Below are positions 1-6,881 of a stretch of DNA of 64,000 nt, piece by piece. Made by a program: the position numbers and the translations under genes. The DNA lies in contig SVFF01000010.1 of NCBI GenBank assembly GCA_015057005.1, positions 23,746 through 87,745 of the forward strand, read 5' to 3'. Within the stretch, counting starts at the first letter, position 1. Each line of letters begins with the position of its first letter. This DNA is from Lachnospiraceae bacterium (GTDB lineage: Bacteria; Bacillota; Clostridia; Lachnospirales; Lachnospiraceae). The notes under the pieces were generated by a model. That model did not search any database. It had not been told where the DNA came from and saw nothing but the letters and a program-made list of their open reading frames with translations.

Positions 1-74
1 AGCAGTGCGCCTACTGCGTACATAACTAATTGCTGCCAGGTAACGGCGGCAATTCCTTCCCATAAAAATGACAT
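1..74 (-). CDS. Na+-translocating decarboxylase beta subunit, N-terminal part
   Basis: Only the first 24 codons lie in the window; the gene continues beyond base 1. The ATG at 74-72 follows a strong AAAGGAGGAA site. The visible residues include GIAAVTWQQLVMYAVGAL, which fits the N-terminus of OadB/GcdB/MmdB, the membrane subunit that couples decarboxylation of a biotin-carried carboxyl group to Na+ export. The gene is preceded by a riboswitch and terminator on the same strand. With so few residues the family call is probable, not certain. Confidence 0.6.
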   Translation of the reverse strand, partial: MSFLWEGIAAVTWQQLVMYAVGAL

Positions 75-127
75 TTCTTTTTCCTCCTTTAGGTGTTGTC
101 TTTGCAGAGCGGAAGAGCCGGAATGGC

Positions 128-180
128 ATAAAAATAGACTTTTACCACAGTACTTATGTACACGTCAGTGATAAAAGTCT
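128..180 (-). terminator. Riboswitch-controlled intrinsic terminator
   Basis: Read on the minus strand, a 13-bp stem (168-180 paired with 136-148, one G-T wobble) is followed by a T-rich stretch that ends about 50 bases before the decarboxylase start codon. Its 5' arm contains the CTTT that the upstream aptamer would use to close its first helix. Aptamer folding and terminator folding therefore exclude each other. Confidence 0.8.
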
Positions 181-268
181 TGCCATTTCAATCTTCGGCG
201 GACAGCGCATGCTGCCGTAATGACGCCTGCAATCCATAGTAACTATGGCGGCTACTCCCTTTGGAGTT
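173..268 (-). promoter_or_regulatory. yybP-ykoY-type (Mn2+) riboswitch aptamer
   Basis: On the minus strand the segment reads AAAGGGAGTAGC near its start, CGTCATTACG in the middle and GGCAAGACTTTT at its end. These are the landmarks of the yybP-ykoY family, which senses Mn2+ in characterised members: a GGAGUAG loop, a CGUCA loop and a 3' CAAGACYUUU closing P1. Local stems CCATAG/CTATGG and GGCAGC/GCTGTC are visible. It overlaps the 5' arm of the following terminator, so ligand binding should switch expression on. Family members usually precede Mn2+ exporters or P-type ATPases, so a decarboxylase subunit is an unusual target. A Na+-responsive motif is the alternative. Confidence 0.7.
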
Positions 269-381
269 ATTTTACAAGAATTTTTTCAAAAAATCAATAG
301 ATTCTAACGTTAAGATTAAAAAAGAATTAAATATTCTCCAACAAATTGCTTTTATCACAATATATGGTTATAATGTAACCA

Positions 382-530
382 GCACCAAAGAAAAACAAGC
401 GCCGCAGCGCGGCATTTGTTTTTCTGGTGCGGTTAACGAGCAAACCGTCCGCGTCAGCGGACAATGAGCGCGACAGCGCGAGTTTGCGAGTGAGGAAAGA
501 GAAGCGCGACAGCGCGGGTTTGCGAGTATA
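382..530 (+). repeat. Structured intergenic repeat, family A, copy 1
   Basis: A GC-rich palindromic block lies just upstream of the DUF1700 gene. It holds a long hairpin (GCACCA 382-387 with TGGTGC 425-430, enclosing AAAAACAA with TTGTTTTT) and then a three-way element closed by GCAAAC (440-445) and GTTTGC (482-487) that encloses two small GC hairpins. The last hairpin plus closing arm is partly duplicated at about 502-530. The same layout recurs twice at 20.6-20.9 kb with compensatory base changes. Confidence 0.75.
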
Positions 531-552
531 TATATCATCGGGAAGGAATTGC

Positions 553-1059
553 ATGGACAAGCAGGACTTTATTAATAGATTGCGTGCAGCATTGAACGGC
601 AATGTTGCTCCGAATGTGGTGGCAGAAAATGTCAGTTATTATGATGAATATATTAGTGCAGAGATCCGCAGCGGAAAAACTGAAGAGGAAGTGCTGTGCA
701 CGTTGGGAGATCCCCGATTGATCGCCAAGACCATTATTGATACCAATCCCTGGAACGGTCATCGGGATGAAGACGGAACAGGTTCTGCGTATGGTGCCGG
801 CGGTTATGGATCTGAAAATTATGAAAATGACAATTATCAGGAAAAGGATCAGACTTATCGCCAGACCCAATATGTCCGAAATGCCAATAATGTCCGGGTT
901 TCGCGTATTCCCGGATGGCTGTGGACTATTATCAGTATTTTGCTAATGGTAGCAGTTATCAGTGTGATATTGTCGGTTCTTTCCTTTTTGGCACCGGTGA
1001 TCATCACCATTGTGGTGGTAATGTTTTTGGTGAAGTTGTTCAGAGATTGGCTGAATTGA
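553..1059 (+). CDS. DUF1700 family membrane protein
   Basis: A 168-residue protein. The N-terminal ~60 residues (LRAALNGNVAPNVV, YYDEYISAEIRSGKTEEEVL, LGDPRLIAKTI) match the helical DUF1700 domain, a 'do not remain uncoupled to its regulator' type module usually encoded beside PadR regulators or putative adhesins. A Tyr/Asn/Gly-rich linker follows (about 75-115), then two closely spaced membrane segments (about 120-165) and a short KLFRDWLN tail. The ATG at 553 was chosen because GGAAGG lies seven bases upstream; in-frame sequence further upstream is repeat family A and unlikely to be coding. No PadR partner is present here, so the role is open. Confidence 0.8.
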   Translation: MDKQDFINRLRAALNGNVAPNVVAENVSYYDEYISAEIRSGKTEEEVLCTLGDPRLIAKTIIDTNPWNGHRDEDGTGSAYGAGGYGSENYENDNYQEKDQTYRQTQYVRNANNVRVSRIPGWLWTIISILLMVAVISVILSVLSFLAPVIITIVVVMFLVKLFRDWLN

Positions 1060-1126
1060 CGGAATAATTTTTTGCCCTTCAAGGCATACTACTCTTGTAA
1101 CTAACAACCCACAGGAGGAGTCAAAA

Positions 1127-1360
1127 ATGCCTAATAATAACTCAAACAACGAGAATAGAGCAAACAACGCCAACAATGCCAACAACATGAACAACAGCGG
1201 CAGCGAAAATGCTCAGAGAGTTCAGAACGCAGGCAACAAGAGCGGTCAGAACAAAATGCAGAACAGCCAAAACAGTCAGAATAGCCAGAACAGATCTCAG
1301 GGCGGCCAGAACAAGATGGAAAACAGCCAGAACAGTACTGATGCCCGCGACAGATACTAA
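1127..1360 (+). CDS. Asn/Gln-rich small protein
   Basis: A 77-residue low-complexity protein composed almost wholly of Asn, Gln, Ser, Gly, Ala and Arg/Lys, with runs such as NNANNANNMNN and QNSQNSQNSQN, ending TDARDRY. A good AGGAGG site precedes the ATG and an intrinsic terminator follows, so it is a real single-gene unit. It has no signal peptide, membrane segment or cysteine. Short Asn-rich proteins occur in spore-forming Clostridia, but I do not recognise a characterised family. The composition suggests an intrinsically disordered protein; function unknown. Confidence 0.7.
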   Translation: MPNNNSNNENRANNANNANNMNNSGSENAQRVQNAGNKSGQNKMQNSQNSQNSQNRSQGGQNKMENSQNSTDARDRY

Positions 1361-1376
1361 ATTTTGACGTGAGTGA

Positions 1377-1404
1377 GGGCACCCTTCGGGGTGTCCTTAT
1401 TTTT
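1377..1404 (+). terminator. Intrinsic terminator after the Asn-rich gene
   Basis: GGGCACCC-TTCG-GGGTGTCC is an 8-bp stem with a UUCG-type tetraloop followed by TTATTTTT. Confidence 0.9.
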
Positions 1405-1515
1405 GGTATGCCTATTTACATAATTTAGAAAAAAATGTATACTAAAGGATAGCTGTGAAGTTAAAAAGCAAAAAAGGTGTTTTCCACAGTGGAAATGCCA
1501 TAGCGGAGATAAAGA

Positions 1516-2667
1516 ATGAGAAGATATGAATTGATCGCTCCCTGTCATTTTGGTATGGAGTCGATTTTGAAAAAAGAGATTACCGATCTGGGATATGATG
1601 TAACGGAAGTGACAGACGGCAGAGTGAGTTTTTTCGGTGACGAAGAAGCTCTGTGCCGGGCCAATGTGTTTCTGCGCACTGCAGAGCGTATTCTGATCAA
1701 GGTGGGAAGCTTTCATGCAGAGACCTTCGAAGAATTGTTTCAGGGCACCAAGGCCCTGCCCTGGGAGGAATATTTGCCTGTGGACGCCAAGTTTTGGGTG
1801 GCCAAGGCCGGCAGCGTCAAGTCCAAGCTGTTCAGCCCTTCCGATATTCAGTCCATTATGAAAAAGGCCATGGTTGAGCGCATGAAGAGCGTTTATAAGG
1901 TGAGCTGGTTCCAGGAGAACGGCCAGAGCTTCCCTGTCAGAGTCTTTTTGTTGAAGGATGAAGTGACAGTTGGTCTGGATACCACCGGAGAATCTCTGCA
2001 CAAGAGAGGTTACCGCAAGCTGACTGCCAAAGCGCCCATTGCAGAAAATCTGGCAGCAGCTATGATCATGCTCACACCCTGGAATGAGAGCAGAGTGCTG
2101 ATCGATCCTTTCTGCGGAAGCGGCACTATCCCTATCGAAGCTGCGATGATGGCAGCCAACATGGCACCGGGCATGAACCGCAGTTTCACAGCGGAGGAGT
2201 GGCCCCATATTGCAGCCCGCAAGTGCTGGTACGATACCATGGACGAAGCGCAGGAATTGGTGGATCTGTCCGTAGAGACTGACATTCAGGGGTATGATAT
2301 TGATGAGGCAATGGTAAATATTGCCAGAGAGAATGCCAAACTGGCCGGTGTGGATCACCTGATCCACTTCCAGCGCAGAGGTGTGGAGCAGTTAAGCTGC
2401 CCCAAGAAGTATGGCTTTATCATTACCAATCCCCCTTACGGTGAGCGGTTGCAGGACAAAGCAGAAATGCCTGCATTGTACCGTACCATCGGTGAGCGCT
2501 ACCGCAATCTGGATTCCTGGAGCATGTACCTGATCACTGCTTATGAGCAGGCGGAGAAGGACATCGGACGCAAGGCCGACAAGAACCGCAAGATCTACAA
2601 TGGTATGATGAAGACCTACTATTATCAGTTCATGGGCCCCAAGCCCCCCAAAAGGAGAGATTCTTAA
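1516..2667 (+). CDS. THUMP-domain class I rRNA N2-guanine methyltransferase (RlmL/YpsC type)
   Basis: A 383-residue cytoplasmic enzyme. The N-terminus (about 1-160) carries the RlmL-type start RRYELIAPCHFGMESILKKE and a THUMP RNA-binding domain. The C-terminal Rossmann domain has the SAM-binding motif DPFCGSGTIPIEA (about 197-209) and the catalytic NPPYGERL motif (about 308-315). Family members (B. subtilis YpsC, N-terminal half of E. coli RlmL) methylate a guanine of 23S rRNA. GGAG lies eight bases upstream of the ATG. It is the first gene of a tight three-gene run with rdgB (1-bp gap) and a phosphoesterase, so co-transcription is likely. Confidence 0.9.
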   Translation: MRRYELIAPCHFGMESILKKEITDLGYDVTEVTDGRVSFFGDEEALCRANVFLRTAERILIKVGSFHAETFEELFQGTKALPWEEYLPVDAKFWVAKAGSVKSKLFSPSDIQSIMKKAMVERMKSVYKVSWFQENGQSFPVRVFLLKDEVTVGLDTTGESLHKRGYRKLTAKAPIAENLAAAMIMLTPWNESRVLIDPFCGSGTIPIEAAMMAANMAPGMNRSFTAEEWPHIAARKCWYDTMDEAQELVDLSVETDIQGYDIDEAMVNIARENAKLAGVDHLIHFQRRGVEQLSCPKKYGFIITNPPYGERLQDKAEMPALYRTIGERYRNLDSWSMYLITAYEQAEKDIGRKADKNRKIYNGMMKTYYYQFMGPKPPKRRDS

Positions 2668-2668
2668 A

Positions 2669-3277
2669 ATGAGCGGAAGAATTGTTTTTGCTACAGGAAA
2701 TAAAGGTAAAATAAAAGAAATTCAAATGATTATGGCGGATACAGGCCTGGAGGTGGTCTCCATGAAGGATGCCGGCATTGTTGTGGAGCCGGAAGAAAAC
2801 GGCACTACTTATGAAGAAAACGCCATGATCAAAGCCAGAGCGGTGGCCGAGTATACCGACGATATCGTAATGGCAGACGATTCCGGCCTGGAAATTGACT
2901 ATCTGAACAAGGAGCCGGGTATTTACTCCGCCAGATATATGGGCGAGGATACTTCTTATCGGATCAAGAATGCCAATCTGATAGAGCGTCTGGAAGGAGT
3001 GCCTGACGAACAGCGTACAGCACGCTTCGTGTGCGCCATCGCAGCAGTACTGCCTGACGGTACCGAGCTGACTACCCGTGCCGCTATTGAAGGCCGCATT
3101 GATTATGAGGAAAAAGGCAGTCATGGTTTCGGCTACGATCCAATCTTTTATGTGCCGCGGTTTGGCAAGACCACGGCAGAACTGACCGAGGAAGAGAAGA
3201 ATCAGGTAAGTCACAGAGGACAGGCGTTGGAACTGATGAAGAAGGAACTGAAAAAGTATGAAGATATTAGTCGTTAG
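2669..3277 (+). CDS. rdgB: XTP/dITP pyrophosphatase
   Basis: A 202-residue house-cleaning nucleotidase that hydrolyses XTP, ITP and dITP to monophosphates and so keeps deaminated purines out of nucleic acids. The HAM1/RdgB hallmarks are present: FATGNKGKIKEI at the N-terminus, YEENAMIKA, MADDSGLEI (metal and catalytic Asp) and GFGYDPIFYV, with SHRGQAL near the C-terminus. AAAGGAGA precedes the ATG, which begins one base after the stop of the methyltransferase gene. The 3' end overlaps the following phosphoesterase gene by 20 bases, indicating translational coupling. Confidence 0.96.
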   Translation: MSGRIVFATGNKGKIKEIQMIMADTGLEVVSMKDAGIVVEPEENGTTYEENAMIKARAVAEYTDDIVMADDSGLEIDYLNKEPGIYSARYMGEDTSYRIKNANLIERLEGVPDEQRTARFVCAIAAVLPDGTELTTRAAIEGRIDYEEKGSHGFGYDPIFYVPRFGKTTAELTEEEKNQVSHRGQALELMKKELKKYEDISR

Positions 3278-3734
3278 TGATACCCACAGAAGAAACGAAA
3301 ATTATTTCACTTTGCTGGAAATGCACCATCCGGATATGGTCATCCACTGCGGAGATGTGGAGGGCAGCGAGTATGCCCTGAGTCAGGCTGCCCAGTGCCC
3401 TGTGCAGATGGTGACCGGCAACAATGATTTTTTCTCCCAGCTGCCCAGAGAACTGGAACTGAATGTGGGGCCTTACAAGGTGTGGGTGACACACGGCCAT
3501 AATTATCTTGTATATTTGGGAAGTGAGCATATCAAGCGCGAGGCAAGATCCAGAGGTGTTGACATCGTAATGTACGGTCACACCCACAAGCCTGTGATTG
3601 ACATCGGTGATGAAGTCACTGCGATTAATCCCGGCAGTCTGGCATACCCCCGCCAGGATGGTCACAGACCTTCTTACATCATCATGGAGATCGACAGGGA
3701 AGAGAAAGTGCATTATACCATTGCATATTTATAA
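3258..3734 (+). CDS. YfcE/MJ0936-type metallophosphoesterase
   Basis: A 158-residue calcineurin-like phosphodiesterase with all family motifs: VVSDTHRR (metal site), IHCGDVEG, GNNDFF, THGHNYLV and YGHTHKPV, ending with NPGSLAYPR. Homologues hydrolyse phosphodiester model substrates; the natural substrate is not settled. The start overlaps rdgB by 20 bases with a GAAGGAAC site inside rdgB. An rdgB-yfcE pair is common in Firmicutes and has been read as a nucleotide-sanitation unit (inference). Confidence 0.93.
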   Translation: MKILVVSDTHRRNENYFTLLEMHHPDMVIHCGDVEGSEYALSQAAQCPVQMVTGNNDFFSQLPRELELNVGPYKVWVTHGHNYLVYLGSEHIKREARSRGVDIVMYGHTHKPVIDIGDEVTAINPGSLAYPRQDGHRPSYIIMEIDREEKVHYTIAYL

Positions 3735-3757
3735 GGTGCATAAACCTTCTTTTTTTC

Positions 3758-3787
3758 TTGACAGTCTCTGAACTGTTAGTATATAAT
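3758..3787 (+). promoter_or_regulatory. Promoter of tRNA-Pro
   Basis: TTGACA (3758-3763) and TATAAT (3782-3787) are both consensus and 18 bp apart, about 25 bases before the tRNA. Confidence 0.9.
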
Positions 3788-3812
3788 ACATTTTGCGTTA
3801 AAAAACGCGCCT

Positions 3813-3887
3813 CGGGGTGTGGCTCAGTTTGGCTAGAGCACCTGGTTTGGGACCAGGGGGTCGCAGGTTCGAATCCTGTCACCCCGA
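3813..3887 (+). tRNA. tRNA-Pro (anticodon TGG)
   Basis: Cloverleaf with acceptor CGGGGTG/CACCCCG, anticodon stem CCTGG/CCAGG around loop TTTGGGA and T-loop GTTCGAATC; discriminator A, CCA not encoded. It has its own promoter and terminator. Confidence 0.97.
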
Positions 3888-3894
3888 TTTATAG

Positions 3895-3928
3895 CGATTA
3901 TCTTCAAGGTAATCGTTTTCTTTTTTTC
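3895..3928 (+). terminator. Terminator of tRNA-Pro
   Basis: Stem CGATTA(TC)/(GG)TAATCG followed by TTTTCTTTTTTT. Confidence 0.88.
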
Positions 3929-4000
3929 TCACACAATAGACATTGTGTATCTTATTCTTTAATTTATTTTTTTCCATCCATTTAATAAGGAATGATATAA

Positions 4001-4153
4001 GTGTTGTATACGATTGGTAAGATTAATCCGAAAATCTATCAGTGTGTTACAAAGGATATTATGACGGATGAGGTGATAATTACAGAAACTCAAATCCGGC
4101 ATATAAAAGAACGACATCCAAATGATTATGAGAGATTTTCTGATTATTTATGA
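4001..4153 (+). pseudogene. PBECR2-type nuclease domain, N-terminal remnant
   Basis: A 50-codon open frame starting at GTG 4001 (or TTG 4004) behind AAGGAATG. The product contains KINPKIYQCVTKDI, TDEVIIT and RHIKERHPNDYERF, which match the first part of the PBECR2 domain (phage-barnase-EndoU-colicin-RelE-like nuclease fold), found in polyvalent phage and mobile-element proteins. The domain is normally more than twice as long; here the frame ends at 4153, at the same place where an oppositely oriented Abi remnant ends. AT-rich and foreign in composition. No activity expected. Confidence 0.65.
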
Positions 4154-4452
4154 TACGAAATCATGGATTTCATATGCTTTTCTATTTTGAGAATATATTT
4201 TAAAAAGAGAGAACGTAGTTCTTCATCAAAGATGTAGAAAGCATAAATTTCATCAAATGTTACCCCGTAATAATATTTACCGGAACGCAATGGTTTAAAT
4301 AATTCCTTGTATCCATCAATAAGAGAATAGTAACTGATTTGCTGTAAAATATGTTTGGCATGAGATTGATTTGGTATAGACAAGCCTTTTTCAGCTTGAA
4401 GTTTATTTAGTTGTTCATCATAAGTTAAAAATGTTTGAGCGATAAACAGCAC
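4144..4452 (-). pseudogene. Abi (AbiF/AbiD-type) toxin, N-terminal remnant
   Basis: About 102 residues reading TFLTYDEQLNKLQAEKGL near the start, then AKHILQQISYYSLIDGYKEL, YYYGVTFDEIYAFYIFDEEL and LKYILKIEKHMKSMISYHK. This is the conserved N-terminal part of Abi_2 family abortive-infection proteins, HEPN RNases of about 300 residues. The frame stops right after KSMISYH, the position of the first HEPN motif, so the second catalytic motif is missing. The start is uncertain: GTG 4452 follows a weak purine-rich site, and the longer in-frame extension to 4542 runs through the terminator of the adjacent small RNA and is unlikely to be translated. It converges with the PBECR2 remnant with a 10-base overlap. 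Confidence 0.75.
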
Positions 4453-4476
4453 CTCGCTTTCTTTGGTAATAGGGGT

Positions 4477-4543
4477 AAAAAAAGGAGCCCACGCATGGAC
4501 TCCCCGGGCTGTGGGCATCTCAAGTATCCACAGCACAACCACT
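4477..4543 (-). ncRNA. Small RNA upstream of the Abi remnant (candidate abiF RNA / RNA antitoxin)
   Basis: A complete small transcription unit on the Abi strand. Promoter boxes lie just upstream; the predicted ~65-nt transcript has a hairpin (4528-4534 with 4508-4514, GCTGTGG/CCACAGC, loop containing ACTTGAGATG), a CCGG spacer and a second hairpin GGAGTCC-ATGCGT-GGGCTCC (4503-4484) followed by seven T. The Abi start codon is about 25 bases further on. A short structured RNA with its own terminator next to an AbiF gene is the arrangement of the abiF RNA motif and of RNA antitoxins of AbiF-type systems. Assignment to that class rests on position and architecture, not on an alignment. Confidence 0.6.
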
Positions 4544-4549
4544 AACGCA

Positions 4550-4578
4550 AATATACACTATGAATCAATAGAAGTCAA
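4550..4578 (-). promoter_or_regulatory. Promoter of the Abi-linked small RNA
   Basis: On the minus strand TTGACT (4578-4573) and TATATT (4555-4550) are separated by exactly 17 bp, with TG directly before the -10 box. Initiation is expected near 4543. Confidence 0.75.
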
Positions 4579-4681
4579 ATGAAAATTGTCGGAAGTGGCC
4601 ATATTATTGTGTGTTTTTATATTGAAATATAATCACAGAATTATATAATGATAATATACCCTAAAAATCAGAAGGGAGATT

Positions 4682-5625
4682 ATGATGAACATGCTGAATA
4701 ATAACAAAAATTATGTGAACATATTCCGCCGCAATCAAGCGGAGCCGGTATACTGCTACCGCAGCGGCCTGACCGTCTATGAGGAGCGCTTCCTGGACGG
4801 AGCGCTGGTGCCCGGCGGCTGAAACGCCGCCGGCTATCCTTTGAACGTACTGTCCAATTACCCCAGCTTTATCGACCTGAAGCCTTATGCGGAGCCCACC
4901 GCCTTTCATGTGGAGCTGGACGGCGAGTGCATGGACTTTTTCCTGGAACAGAAAAATTATGAAGAAGTGGAAGTGGAAAATGGCAGCAGGGAAGCAATCC
5001 TGACTTTAGCAAGTATCATCAAACCTGTGGAGATCAAGGTGCACACCCTGGTGGACGGTACCCCATGTATACCCGCTGGCTGGAGGTGACGAACCTTTCT
5101 GATAAGGATATGGCCCTGTCCAGGCTGTCGGTTCTGAGCGGTGCCCTAGAGCATATAAATAATGTGAGATTCTATGATGCGGATGCTCGTCCGGAGGACA
5201 TTTATGAGATTGGTTATTTCAGGAATGACAGACAGCTGGCAGAGGGAGATTTCGGCTGGAAGCCCTTGGAATATGAGCGGACTGCCATTTCCGGTCGTTT
5301 CCACAGACAGCGTTACCGTTATCCTGCCTTCTTCCTGAAAAATAAACTGACCGGTATGATTTACTTTGGCCAGATGGGCTGGAGTGCCGGCTACGAATTT
5401 TTGTTTGATTACAATGCCTGCCATGAGAACAATTCCGTGTCCCTTTCTTATGAGATGTCTGTGACCGGCTATCATCCTTTGCGATTGATTGCCGCAGGTG
5501 AGACTTATGTGTCTCCTAAGGTGCATATGGGCGCAATTTTCGGTACTTTGGATGATGCGGTAAATGCTACTTACGATCATATCAGACGTTCTGTGTTCAA
5601 TCTCAGTACACGTAAAATGACCTAA
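4682..5625 (+). pseudogene. GH36-like alpha-galactosidase, degraded N-terminal remnant
   Basis: Conceptual translation after GGGAG resembles the N-terminal beta-sandwich of GH36 enzymes: YPSFIDLKPYAEPTAFHVE, then VHTLVDGTP/MYTRWLEVTNLSD, QRYRYPAFFLKNK and MIYFGQMGWSAGYEF. Three lesions are visible: an in-frame TGA at 4820-4822 (GGCGGC-TGA-AAC, where Trp is likely ancestral), a one-base loss at about 5062 that shifts the frame inside the GTP-MYTRW stretch, and loss of the whole catalytic TIM barrel, since the product ends after about 310 residues (STRKMT) while GH36 proteins are about 700. The neighbour downstream is also frameshifted. An intact GH36 gene lies at 61.8 kb. Confidence 0.75.
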
Positions 5626-5667
5626 GAAGAGGTTCTGAAACTGCCTCGCTTAAAGCATAAAAAGCCC

Positions 5668-6881
5668 ATGAAACCCAGTCGCCTGCTGGCGGCGGTAGTC
5701 CGCCTCGTATGCGCCCCCACGTTGCGGCAAATTGGTTTTTCTTATACTACAGAACGCATGGAGCTGGTAGGCGACCAGCCCTGCCTGATTTTGATGAATC
5801 ACTCCAGCTTTACGGATATGAAGCTGGCCTTCGGAATCTTTTATCCTAAGAGAATGGGCATTGTCACCTCCGTGGATGCCATGTCCGGTATTTTAGGAAA
5901 GCTGATGCGCATATTGGGCTGTACTCCCACCCACAAGTATGTTACGGATCTTTCGCTGATCAAAGATCTGGAATATATGCTGAAGGAAAATAAGACCAGT
6001 GTACTGATGTACCCGGAGGCGGGATATTCCTTCGATGGTCGGGCTACGGCACTGCCCAGAAAGCTGGGCGTGTTGATGAAGCGCCTGGGAGTCCCCGTTG
6101 TGACCGTTATCACGCAGGGCGCCATTCACAGAGATCCTTTGTATAATATGCTCCAGATCCGCAATGTAAAAGTGAGCGCTCATGTGAAGTGTCTTGCCAC
6201 CGCTGAGGAAATCAAGGAAAAAACAGTGGATGAGCTGGACGCATTGTTGGCAGAGGCATTTTCTTTCGATAATTTTGCCTGGCAGCGGGATAATAAGATT
6301 TCCATTGATGTTCCTTTCCGGGCAGATGGATTGCATCGGATTCTTTACAAATGTCCTCATTGCGGAGCGGAAAACCAGATGGAGGGCAAGGGGATTCATC
6401 TGACTTGTCATGCCTGCAAGAAGCAGTGGGAGATGGACGAGTACGGTCAATTGTCTGCTAACGACGGGGCAACGGAATATCCTCACATCTCGGATTGGTA
6501 TACCTGGCAAAGAGCGTGTGTCCGCAAGGAACTGGAAGAAGGTACATATTTGTTGGATACAGACGTAGATATGCGGTACAAGTTAATCTGGACGGTATTT
6601 GTATGATCGGTGAGGGACATCTGACCCACAATCTGGACGGTTTTCATTTGACTGGTGCAGAGGGTAAGCTGGACTATAAGCAGTCACCGGTATTTTCCCA
6701 TACGTTATATTCGGATTATTATTGGTATGAGATCGGGGATGTGATCGGAATCGGAGATAACGGGATTTCCTATTTCTGTTTCCCGAAAACAAATACCTCC
6801 GTCACCAAGGCGCGTCTGGCAACGGAGGAACTGTATAAGCTTAAAAAGTATGAACGCAGGCGATCTCCCAACCGCCAATAG
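5668..6881 (+). pseudogene. PlsC-like acyltransferase with zinc ribbon, frameshifted
   Basis: Translation shows a 1-acylglycerol-3-phosphate acyltransferase-type domain with the catalytic motif NHSSFTDM (HX4D) at about 45-52 and YPEAGYSFDG, followed at about 225-255 by a zinc ribbon (CPHCG...CHAC). The frame then breaks at about 6580-6595: the first frame stops at 6606 (RYKLIWTVFV), while a second frame carries the evident continuation (VNLDGICMIGEGHLTHNL ... ERRRSPNRQ) to 6881. One base has been lost near AAGTTAATC. The true start may lie a few codons upstream of 5668, where the frame reads LPRLKHKKP behind AAGAGG. Family members acylate lysophosphatidate in phospholipid synthesis. A sequencing error cannot be excluded. 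Confidence 0.7.

Noticed and set aside
427..552. Longer start for the DUF1700 gene
   Set aside because: The extension is repeat A translated; the ribosome site GGAAGG belongs to ATG 553.
1357..2367. 336-codon frame opposite the rRNA methyltransferase
   Set aside because: Antisense shadow of a conserved gene with Cys/His-rich nonsense composition and no ribosome site.
4453..4542. N-terminal extension of the Abi remnant
   Set aside because: It translates the small-RNA hairpins and terminator, and has no homology to Abi proteins.
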